A DNA stretch of 39,473 nucleotides from Chloroflexota bacterium (lineage in GTDB: Bacteria; Chloroflexota; Anaerolineae; Aggregatilineales; Phototrophicaceae), in the NCBI GenBank assembly GCA_011523515.1, contig WTGO01000085.1:1-39473 (forward strand). Direction: 5' to 3'. Of this stretch, positions 8,400 through 16,032 are shown piece by piece. Positions within the stretch are counted from its first letter, which is position 1. The number at the start of each line of letters is the position of its first letter. The position numbers and the translations under genes are program-made. The notes below the pieces were generated by a model. The model worked only from the letters and a program-made list of their open reading frames with translations, was not told the origin of the DNA and made no database searches.

Positions 8400-9176
8400 A
8401 TGATTTCACGCTGGATGTATATCAGTCTGGTCATACTCTACGGCTTCTTGCTCGGCCCCTTTGTCATCATTTTTATGGCGAGCTTCGGCGCCAATGCAAA
8501 TCTGGCGTTTCCGCCGCAAGGTTTCACGCTGGATTGGTTCGCGAATGTATTCGAGACCTCGCAATTTGTTGACAGCTTCTGGATCAGCCTGCAACTCGCG
8601 CTGCTGTCCACCATCGTTTCGCTGGTGATGGGGATACCCGTCGCCTATGCGCTGACGCGTTTTCAGTTTGCCGCGTCCGGCCTGGTAGAGACCGTTTTTT
8701 CGGCGCCGATACTTGTACCTGGTCTGGTTATCGGCTTTGCCATGCTGAATTTCTTCGTGCTTTTGGGCGATATGGGCGTCATGACCGGCTTGTTCATCGG
8801 CCATACCGCGATTCTGTTTCCCTACAGTGTACGCGTCGTTTCCGCCAGCCTGCGCAACCTCGACCCCTACGTCGAAGATGCCGCTGTCAGCCTGGGCGCC
8901 AACCGCCTGCGCGGATTTCTGCTGGTCGTGCTGCCCAATATGCAGGCCGGAATCGCCGCCGCCTTTGTGTTAGGCTTCATCACATCGTTTAACAATGTAC
9001 CAGTGTCGCTCTTCCTGAGCGGACCCGGCGTGACCACCCTGCCGGTTTCCATGCTCAGTTATCTCGAATATTATTTTGACCCGACTATCGCCGCCCTTTC
9101 GACGCTGTTGGTCATTTTTACCGTCGTGCTGGTACAGACAGCGGAACGTGTACTCGGTCTATCTCAGTTTGTGTAG
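8400..9176 (+). CDS. ABC transporter permease, PotC-like
   Basis: A 258-residue inner-membrane permease. It has an N-terminal membrane segment with a short external loop and the EAA docking loop EDAAVSLGANRLRGFLL near residues 158-174. Length and layout match PotC/PotI. AGGAG lies 12 bases before the ATG. It forms a heterodimer with the preceding permease (family knowledge). The ATPase gene starts three bases after its stop, so the genes are one transcript. Confidence 0.88.
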   Translation: MISRWMYISLVILYGFLLGPFVIIFMASFGANANLAFPPQGFTLDWFANVFETSQFVDSFWISLQLALLSTIVSLVMGIPVAYALTRFQFAASGLVETVFSAPILVPGLVIGFAMLNFFVLLGDMGVMTGLFIGHTAILFPYSVRVVSASLRNLDPYVEDAAVSLGANRLRGFLLVVLPNMQAGIAAAFVLGFITSFNNVPVSLFLSGPGVTTLPVSMLSYLEYYFDPTIAALSTLLVIFTVVLVQTAERVLGLSQFV

Positions 9177-9179
9177 CTT

Positions 9180-10247
9180 ATGCCGCATTTGGAAATCCAT
9201 AATCTGACCGTTTCTTACGACAAGGACCAACCAGCGCTGGCGCAGTTCAGACTGGATGTTGAACCGGGGGAATTGGTATCGCTGCTGGGGCCAAGCGGCT
9301 GTGGCAAGACGACGACCCTGCGCAGCGTAGCGGGCTTTATTCAACCGGATGCCGGCCGGATTGTCATCAATGGCCGGGATTATACCCACCTGCCCCCCAA
9401 TCAGCGCGATATCGGATTGGTTTTCCAGAGCTATGCGCTCTTTCCACATCTGACGGTCTTCCAGAATGTCGCTTTTGGCCTGCGCATGCGGCGCGTTCCG
9501 AAGGCAGAGGTCAATACGCGCGTCGCCAACGCCCTGAAAATGGTGGGGCTGGAAGCCTTTGCGAACCGCCGCCCGGCACAGCTTTCGGGCGGCCAACAGC
9601 AGCGCGTCGCGCTGGCCCGCGCCACCGTCATTGAGCCTCAAGTGCTGCTTCTCGACGAACCCTTGAGCAATCTGGATGCGCGACTGCGCGTGGATATGCG
9701 CCAGGAAATCCGCCGCGCGCAGCAGCAGCTTGGCATCACCACCCTCTATGTGACCCACGATCAGGTGGAGGCGATGAGTATCTCTGACCGCGTAGTGGTT
9801 ATGAATCAGGGCAAAATCGAGCAAATCGGTTCACCGGAGCGCATATTCGCCGCGCCCGAGACGGTGTTCGTGGCAGATTTTATGGGTTTCGACAATCGCT
9901 TCAACGCGGCAGTCGAATCGGTACAGGCGGACAAGCTTACGGTGAATTGGGGCGGTGCGCCCACCGAACTTCGCTGGCACTCCAGGTTTGGATCACCCTG
10001 CCCCGGGGCCAAGGCAGAGGTTTTTTTTCGCGCTGACAATGCCAGTCTGTCATCGTCAAGCGACGCGAGCGGTCTTGCCGGGCAAGTCATCCTGCATACC
10101 TTTCATGGCAATGAAGTGCAATACCTGGTAGAAACCCAAGTCGGTGAATTTAGCATCATGCAAGACAGCGCCGGCGAACGCTTCGAAAACGGCGCTGCGG
10201 TGACAGTGCAAGCGCAGACGCAAAAGTGGATCGCCATCGTTGAATAG
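9180..10247 (+). CDS. ABC transporter ATP-binding protein, PotA-like
   Basis: A 355-residue ATPase. Walker A is LGPSGCGKTT (about residues 36-45), the Q loop is in GLVFQSYALFPH, the signature is LSGGQQQRVALARA, Walker B is VLLLDEPLSNLDA and the H loop is VTHDQVEAM. The C-terminal 110 residues after about 240 form a TOBE/OB-like regulatory domain of the CUT1/polyamine class. It energises uptake with the two upstream permeases. No clear ribosome binding site is seen; the start follows the permease stop by three bases, suggesting coupling. Confidence 0.92.
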   Translation: MPHLEIHNLTVSYDKDQPALAQFRLDVEPGELVSLLGPSGCGKTTTLRSVAGFIQPDAGRIVINGRDYTHLPPNQRDIGLVFQSYALFPHLTVFQNVAFGLRMRRVPKAEVNTRVANALKMVGLEAFANRRPAQLSGGQQQRVALARATVIEPQVLLLDEPLSNLDARLRVDMRQEIRRAQQQLGITTLYVTHDQVEAMSISDRVVVMNQGKIEQIGSPERIFAAPETVFVADFMGFDNRFNAAVESVQADKLTVNWGGAPTELRWHSRFGSPCPGAKAEVFFRADNASLSSSSDASGLAGQVILHTFHGNEVQYLVETQVGEFSIMQDSAGERFENGAAVTVQAQTQKWIAIVE

Positions 10248-10262
10248 AAGAAGGCAAATCGC

Positions 10263-11009
10263 ATGACTGACTCACCAAGAGTCGAAGTTCAAAAGCATAT
10301 TCGTTGCATGCCGGGGGATGTCGCCCGCAGTGTGCTTCTGCCAGGCGACCCGGCCCGCGCCCATCGGATTGCCGAGGAGCTTGAGAATGCCCGTTTGGTC
10401 GCCGACAATCGGGAATATGTAGTTTTCACCGGGAAAACGGAGGGCGTCCCTGTCAGCGTATGTTCGACCGGGATTGGCGGTTCTTCGGCAGCCATCGCGC
10501 TGGAAGAATTGCGCAATGTTGGCGCCGAGGCGTTCATTCGCGTCGGCTCTGCCGGCGGGCGGCGCAGAGACATTCCGATCGGCTCGCTAGTGGTGGTGAC
10601 GGCTGCTTATCGCGGCGACGGCGTATCGGACGAGTATTTGCCGCGGGGCTTCCCGGCCGTAGCCGACCTTGATGTGAACAATGCCTTGATCCAGGCGGCA
10701 GGAGATTTAGGGTATAGCGCCTTCGCGGGTATCGGGACGACGCGCAGCGCTTATTATGCTCGCCATCCGGAACTCAACGAACAGTTGCGGCGCGCCGGTG
10801 TGGTCGCAGCCGAAATGGAAGCGTCCACGCTATTCATCGTCGGGGCGCTCCGCGGAGCAAGAGTTGGCTGCGTGGTCGCCACCGATTCCAACATTTATCT
10901 GGAAAAGCAACCCTCGCTTGCTGAAAAAGAGGCGCTTTACATGCAGGGCGAGCTGATGACCATCCGTACCGCGCTGCGAGCGGTGCAATTGCTGGAAGGA
11001 AGCTCCTGA
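10263..11009 (+). CDS. Nucleoside phosphorylase (PNP/UDP family 1)
   Basis: A 248-residue trimeric or hexameric nucleoside phosphorylase, cleaving nucleoside plus phosphate to base and ribose-1-phosphate. Family marks are LLPGDPARAHRIAEEL near the N-terminus (phosphate loop GDP), a SAAIALEELRNVGAEAFIRVGSAG segment, and AAEMEASTLF, where the EMEA ribose-binding motif is intact. CVVATDSN near residue 205 includes the catalytic Asp that binds the purine in PNPs, although uridine phosphorylases look similar here. The stop overlaps the adenine deaminase start (TGATG), so adenosine or methylthioadenosine cleavage feeding that enzyme is the most economical reading. Confidence 0.88.
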   Translation: MTDSPRVEVQKHIRCMPGDVARSVLLPGDPARAHRIAEELENARLVADNREYVVFTGKTEGVPVSVCSTGIGGSSAAIALEELRNVGAEAFIRVGSAGGRRRDIPIGSLVVVTAAYRGDGVSDEYLPRGFPAVADLDVNNALIQAAGDLGYSAFAGIGTTRSAYYARHPELNEQLRRAGVVAAEMEASTLFIVGALRGARVGCVVATDSNIYLEKQPSLAEKEALYMQGELMTIRTALRAVQLLEGSS

Positions 11010-12709
11010 TGAAATTCGACGCGCTGCTGGTTAACGCAGAGATCGCCGATGTCTTCCGATACCGGCTCTTCGAGGGTTGGATTGGAATCCGCGACGGGCG
11101 TTTTGTCGCGGTTGAAGCCGGCAGCGCGCCCCGAGGTATCCGCGCTGCGGAGACCCTCGACCTGGCCGGGCGAATCGTCATGCCCGGTTTGATCGATTCG
11201 CATTTGCACATTGAATCCAGCTTGCTGACGCCGCGCCGCTTCGCTGAAGCCGTGCTGCCCTTCGGCACGACGACTATCCTCAGCGACCCGCATGAAGTCG
11301 GCAATGTCGCTGGCGAGGACGGCGTGAAATGGATGATCGCCGCATCTCAGGATTTGCCGCTCAGGATATATCATTCGATACCGAGTTGTGTTCCCGCCAC
11401 CTCACCCGAAATTGAATGGACGCATGAAGTCTTTGATGCCGCTACGATTCGGCGCTTGGCACGGCAACCGTCGGTCATCGCTTTGGGCGAGGTGATGGAT
11501 TATCGCGGATTGCTGGGGCCGAATGAACGCCTGCGGGCGATTGTGCGGGCAGCCAGAGCGAGCAAACTGCTGATCGAAGGGCATATCCCCACACTGTCAG
11601 GCATTGAACTGTCGCAATACCTGGCTCACGGCATCAGCTCCGACCACACGCTGACATTCGCGGCCAAGATTGAGGAGCAAATCTCAAAGGGCCTGGCAGT
11701 CATGCTTCAAACCAAGTCGGTGACGCCGGAGAATATGGCGGTTGTCGCGCGATTACCCGATCGTTCCCAGATCATCCTCGTCACCGATGACATCGAACCC
11801 TCGCTGCTTACCGATGGGCAGGGGCATTTGTCGCGTATCGTGACGCTGGCAATCGACTGTGGCATGCCGCCGCTGGAAGCGATCGCGGCCGCGACCATTC
11901 GTCCGGCGCGCTATCTCGGTTTGCGCGATCACGGTGCCATCGCCCCCGGTTTCCTGGCTGATTTCCTGGTGATGGACGAGATCGGCGCCTTCCCCCCGGC
12001 GCAGGTCTATGTCGGCGGTCAGGCGGTGGCGGGCGCCGGCGCAATGACCGCGGCTGTCACGCGCGAGAATCCAGCCCGGCCCGACTATCCGGGCATTCCC
12101 GGTTCCTTCGTCGCCGACGATTTCAAGCTGGATAGCCACGGCGGGTGCGGGAGCGTACAGGCGCGGGTCGTTGCGCTGCAAAACAAGCAGTCGACCCTGA
12201 CTAAATTGGAGCAGATGTCTGTAAACCTGCAGGATGGGCATGTGCAATTTCAGGCGGAAGATGGCTTGGCGCTGGCAGCCGTAATCGCACGGGACGAGTC
12301 CTCGCGCACGGTGGGCCTCATCGCCAATTCGGGACTGAAACGAGGAGCATGGGCCAGCAGCGTCGCCCATGATTGCCATAATTTGCTTGTGATCGGCCGC
12401 AGCCCGGAAGCGATGGCGCAGGCTGCCAATGCCGTACACGAGATGGGAGGCGGAGTCGCCGTCGCGACTGACAGAGGCGTCGCAGCTTCCTTGCGGCTGC
12501 CTTATTTCGGCTTGCTGAGTGATGAGCCAGTCGCCGCGGTCGCAAGCGGGCTGGTGGCTGTTGAAGACGCGATGCGCCATATCGGCGCGGACCAAACGCG
12601 CCCCTTCCTGACTTTCTCAATCATGAGTCTTAGCGTCAGCCCTTACGCAAAATTCACCGATAAAGGCTTGGTTGATACTGAATCACGCCAATTGATTCGC
12701 CCATTCTGA
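11009..12709 (+). CDS. ade: Adenine deaminase
   Basis: A 566-residue amidohydrolase-superfamily enzyme converting adenine to hypoxanthine and ammonia. The metal site is clear: PGLIDSHLHIESSLLTP (HxH), then SDPHEVGNVAG, EGHIPTLSG and DHTLTF with further ligands. The C-terminal third carries the Ade-specific domain (SVAHDCHNLLVIG and EMGGGVAVA). Length fits bacterial Ade (about 550-600). It is the last gene of the importer operon, overlapping the phosphorylase by one base. Together the two make a nucleoside-to-hypoxanthine salvage route, or remove methylthioadenosine-derived adenine from polyamine synthesis. No terminator is obvious after it. Confidence 0.95.
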   Translation: MKFDALLVNAEIADVFRYRLFEGWIGIRDGRFVAVEAGSAPRGIRAAETLDLAGRIVMPGLIDSHLHIESSLLTPRRFAEAVLPFGTTTILSDPHEVGNVAGEDGVKWMIAASQDLPLRIYHSIPSCVPATSPEIEWTHEVFDAATIRRLARQPSVIALGEVMDYRGLLGPNERLRAIVRAARASKLLIEGHIPTLSGIELSQYLAHGISSDHTLTFAAKIEEQISKGLAVMLQTKSVTPENMAVVARLPDRSQIILVTDDIEPSLLTDGQGHLSRIVTLAIDCGMPPLEAIAAATIRPARYLGLRDHGAIAPGFLADFLVMDEIGAFPPAQVYVGGQAVAGAGAMTAAVTRENPARPDYPGIPGSFVADDFKLDSHGGCGSVQARVVALQNKQSTLTKLEQMSVNLQDGHVQFQAEDGLALAAVIARDESSRTVGLIANSGLKRGAWASSVAHDCHNLLVIGRSPEAMAQAANAVHEMGGGVAVATDRGVAASLRLPYFGLLSDEPVAAVASGLVAVEDAMRHIGADQTRPFLTFSIMSLSVSPYAKFTDKGLVDTESRQLIRPF

Positions 12710-12836
12710 CCAGGCGACTCGTCGCTGGCGTATGGCAGGGCTGCTGCTCCAATTAGCTTTCGGATGCCTGCCACTCTAGGCGAATCGATGGCGCTCGACA
12801 GGCAATGGTTTAGAAGATGTAAAGGAACAGAGATCC

Positions 12837-14157
12837 ATGATTTCAGCGCGACTAATCGGTATCGCGCGCCTGGTTCTGGTCATCGCGGCGTGCGCCCTGT
12901 GGACGGCGGCAAGGTCACCGGCGCTGGCGTCGACCTGCACTCTGGCAGATCACATCAAGTCGGCGAATACGAATACCTCTGTTGGAAACTGCCCGGCGGG
13001 GACGAGCCACGACATCATCACGATCAGCGAGGACATCAGGTTGACCGAGCTGCTGCCGCCCATTACCGGGACGATAACGATCGAGGGCGGCGGGCATAGC
13101 ATCAGCGGGGCCGGGAAGTTCCCCATCTTCTGGGTCAAGGGCGGAAATCTAACGATCAACGACTTGACACTGAAAAGGGCTAACAGCGAGAACATTCAGC
13201 AAGGTCTGGGAGGAACCGCGATCGACGCGCAAGATAGCAAGTTGACGGTCAACAAGAGCAGTTTCGTGGGCAATATCGGCAGCGCGATCGTTATATGGAG
13301 AAGCACGGTTGAGATAAATAGCAGCAGCTTTGTCGCCAACAGGGATAGGTACGGTTCTGGCGGCGCCATCTTCGTCGGCCAAGGCGTGACGCTAGATGTC
13401 AACATAGCACGTTCAGCGGCAACGACGCGCGAAGCGGAGGAAGCGCGTTGGCTACCAGAGTTTCGACGGATTTGGGAATTATCCCCTCCAGAGTGACTTT
13501 GACACACGTGACCAATCGTTCCCAAGCGGGGAGCAGGCAAGGGATTGGGATCCAACATTTGGGTAGAAAAAATGACGCGAACTTCAAATTGCGCAACAGC
13601 CTCATTGTGGGCGAAAAGAGCCCGTATCGCAAAGACGGCAGCAGCTGTCATGGCCCGCTGAACGAGAACCTCGGCAATTTTATCGAGGACGGCAGCTGCG
13701 CGTCGATGGTAGGCGACGATCCCAGACTGGCGGAGATGACCGGCGCGCCCGCATATTTTGCGCTACTGGATGGCAGCCCGGCTCTGGATGCCGCTGACGC
13801 GAGGTATTGCACGGAGACAGACCAACTGGGCACACCCAGACCACAAGGCGAGGGCTGTGATATCGGCGCGATTGAGTCGACGACAGCGCTGCCCGCACCG
13901 GCTCCAGTTGTGCCGCCACCGCCATGCCCGCTCGCTCTGCGGATCACCGCTGCCAACACGGATGCGCCGGCCGGTGGCTGCCCGGCGGGAAGTGGGCATG
14001 ATGTCATCACGTTGACCGACGACATCGCCCTTGACGCGCCGCTGCCGCCAATCACGAGCGAGATTGCCATCGAGGGCAATGGCTACACGATTAGCGCAGC
14101 CGATAGATTCCGCATTTTCGATGTCAATGGCGGCGCGCTGACGATCAGCAATATCAT
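12837..14157 (+). pseudogene. CSLREA/beta-helix surface protein, frameshifted and truncated
   Basis: The start at 12837 (AAAGGAA nine bases upstream) encodes a signal peptide ending near residue 31 and a CSLREA-like opening (CTLADHIKSANTNT). A right-handed beta-helix with GGAIFV-type turns follows. Around 13403 the frame breaks after GVTLDVN. In the next frame the helix resumes at once as STFSGNDARSGGSALATRVS and runs through a choice-of-anchor-Q style end (SPALDAADARYC...CDIGAIES). One missing A in AACATAGC would repair it to DVNNSTFSG. A second CSLREA module (CPLALRITAANTDAPAGG) then begins and is cut off near 14157, where the DNA switches to the antisense of a binding-protein gene. The intact relative is the 963-residue protein at 30362. 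Confidence 0.75.
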
Positions 14158-14340
14158 CAGCGCCAGCATAATCTCGGTGGCGCCCTGGTTCATGGTTATG
14201 GCGCGTTCTGCAGGGGTGTGAAAAGTCGCCTCGAAGCCGCAATTCCCGATCGTGATGGGGTAGGCGTCGTCTTGGGCCTTTGCGATTAAGGGGAATAAAA
14301 GCGTCAAGACCAGCGAGGCGAAACGCAGGGGTTGTTTCAT
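14158..14340 (-). pseudogene. Truncated metal/siderophore ABC substrate-binding protein (5' end only)
   Basis: ATG 14340 has GGAGAG just upstream and encodes a signal peptide (residues 1-23, ending AKAQD). The start of a PF01497-type binding domain follows: YPITIGNCGFEATF, then PAERAITMNQGATEIMLAL. After residue 61 the coding stops matching the family and becomes the antisense of the beta-helix gene. About 250-300 residues are missing. The promoter side is intact, with an operator 35 bases upstream matching the one before the Fur/Zur gene. It was therefore probably a metal-regulated importer component before the rearrangement. Confidence 0.7.
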
Positions 14341-14374
14341 GGGTTTCTCTCCTTCAGTCATACTGAACTCGTTG

Positions 14375-14399
14375 CTTATTGCGACGACCTATCAATAAG
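14375..14399. promoter_or_regulatory. Fur/Zur-type operator, site 1 (imperfect palindrome)
   Basis: CTTATTGCGA, a 5-base centre CGACC, then TATCAATAAG. The right half-site is identical to that of site 2, and the left half differs at two positions. It lies 35 bases upstream of the truncated binding-protein ATG on the minus strand and is centred 110 bp from site 2. Confidence 0.7.
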
Positions 14400-14480
14400 C
14401 GAGTAACTGATTCTCAGTCTCGATAAGGCGGCGCAAGGGTGAATTATTCATCCCCCAAGCGCGATTCAAATCTCCCCTTG

Positions 14481-14513
14481 CCATCTTATTGATACCAAGT
14501 ATCAATAAGATGG
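14481..14513. promoter_or_regulatory. Fur/Zur-type operator, site 2 (perfect inverted repeat)
   Basis: CCATCTTATTGATAC, then CAA, then its exact reverse complement. The 25-bp core (14485-14509) has the same half-site and 5-base centre as site 1. It lies 45 bases before the regulator ATG and overlaps a possible promoter (TTGCCA at 14478, TATCAA at 14500, spacing 16), fitting autorepression. Confidence 0.78.
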
Positions 14514-14558
14514 ACAGTGATACGAAGTCTCAATTGGAACCACAAGGTAGTAATTTTC

Positions 14559-14999
14559 ATGCCCAGTAAACCGATCAATTCAGATAACTGGCGGGCCGCG
14601 CTCGGCAAAAACGGCTTCCGTGTGACAACAGCTCAGCAGACTTTGATCGATATCTTCGCGCATAGCGAGTATCCGCTCAGCGCCGAGCAGGCTTGGGATG
14701 TCGCCCGTCAGTCGCGCCCGAAAACTGGCAGAGCGACGGTTTACCGCATGGTCGAGAAGCTCGAAAACCTGGGCCTGATTCGCCGCGTTCATGGTTATCA
14801 GGGATGCAGTCACTTCGTGCCGACCCTGCCTGAGCAAATGATGCTGTTCATCTGCATGGAATGCGGACGCGCGGATTATCTCGACAGGCAACCGCTGGAC
14901 GATCTGATTGAGCAGAGCGAGCACATCAGCGGGCGCCAAATCACCGAAAGTCGATTGCAACTTTTCGGCGCCTGCGCGGACTGTAAGCAAGACGCTTGA
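14559..14999 (+). CDS. Fur family transcriptional regulator, probably Zur
   Basis: A 146-residue metalloregulator. The N-terminal winged helix (about residues 10-85) includes VTTAQQTLIDIFAHSEYPL and RATVYRMVEKLENLGLI. The C-terminal half has the structural zinc cysteines CMEC and CADC, as in Fur/Zur/PerR. HFVPTLPEQ and the downstream His residues can form the sensory site. A GTG start at 14517 is possible, but ATG 14559 has AAGG about ten bases upstream and leaves the operator outside the gene. Zinc is favoured as co-repressor because the operon continues with a COG0523 metallochaperone and a WD40 gene, a pairing common in zinc regulons. Iron cannot be excluded. Confidence 0.85.
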   Translation: MPSKPINSDNWRAALGKNGFRVTTAQQTLIDIFAHSEYPLSAEQAWDVARQSRPKTGRATVYRMVEKLENLGLIRRVHGYQGCSHFVPTLPEQMMLFICMECGRADYLDRQPLDDLIEQSEHISGRQITESRLQLFGACADCKQDA

Positions 15000-15020
15000 T
15001 AATTCAGGAGAAAGAACACG

Positions 15021-15834
15021 ATGAGTATGCCAATCGACTGGGGAACATTGTGGCTAGGTGATTTTTGCGCTGTGGGGGCGCTGGGAGGTTTGCCGGTGCG
15101 TGGCGCCGATTATGCCGCCCATCCACCGCTGGATGATTTGCTGACTCCGCCCTATGACACAACGCTGCACAACGATGTGACACTGGAGTCCGCCGAACAG
15201 GTATGGCCGGAACGACTTGGCGGCGCAATGGTTGTGCTGGCGCGCGACGCCCTTTACGCGCTTCACCTGGACGCAAGTGCGGCGCGGGTTGTGGCAGTAG
15301 CAGAGCGCTACCTGGCTCGACTGCGCTGACACCCTGCCTGTTCCCGGCGCGGCCGAACGCCCGGCGGTGACGCTTTTCGGCATGCATCTGCCTGATGCTG
15401 ATAACGGCCTCGGCGCGCTGCTGGCATTTAGTGATGAGGCGCTCTATACAGAGGTGAAAGCACTGCGCCAACCGGCTGACTGCCCGAACGCAGCAGCGGC
15501 ATTCGCGCAGTGTGAACGTCTGCCGGAGCTGGCTGAGCGACAACTCGCGAATCTGGCGGGGATGCGGCGCGGTCTGCATGAAGCCGCCGGGCTGGAAACG
15601 CCCGAGCCCAGCAGTCTGGCGCTGGCGACCGCCGTCGCAGTACAGGTTCCGCTGGAGTGTGATGTCGCCACCTTTTACGCCTACGTTGAACAGGAAAATA
15701 CACCCGTGCGCTGGCGCAGCAATCCAGATCATGCGGCCGAGCACGCTGCCTTGATGGATCAAACGTATGGCGACGGGCATGATGCCTACCGCCCGCTGTT
15801 TGCGCTGGATGCCGCCGTCGTAATTGGAATTTAG
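15021..15834 (+). pseudogene. DegT/DnrJ aminotransferase-like protein, broken by a frameshift
   Basis: ATG 15021 (AGGAGA upstream) opens a frame that stops at 15329. The following frame continues as DTLPVPGAAERPAVTLFGMH and runs to 15834. Loss of a GC pair in a CGCGCT tract near 15325 would join them into one protein of about 270 residues. The second half resembles the small C-terminal domain of DegT-type PLP enzymes: an ALLAFSDEALYTEVKALR strand-helix, then AAAAFAQCERLPELAERQ. The first half lacks the expected PLP-binding core, so even the repaired protein would be a shortened or divergent member. It lies between the regulator and the COG0523 gene and was probably part of the same metal regulon. 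The family assignment is tentative. Confidence 0.45.
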
Positions 15835-16032
15835 CCATGCGGTTGATCGCCATCATCGGGATGCTGCATCAGCCACAAACTGCGTTCAGGCAGGTTCTCA
15901 TTGAAGCGACGTCTGACGAAACTGACGCAGGGAAAGGCGTGATGTATCCAGAAGCAAAGGAAAACGCATCGTGCTGGCCAACAATGTTGTAGGCCGAAAG
16001 GAAACCGATAGGTCAATCGAGGAATCAGAAAC

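Noticed and set aside
13398..13412. Programmed ribosomal frameshift in the beta-helix gene
   Set aside because: There is no slippery heptamer, Shine-Dalgarno-like stimulator or downstream stem, and a plain one-base loss explains it. The gene is also truncated at 14157.
15837..15992. 51-codon frame between the aminotransferase-like gene and the COG0523 gene
   Set aside because: It has no ribosome binding site and no recognisable motif. It fills an ordinary 200-base gap and may be a chance frame.
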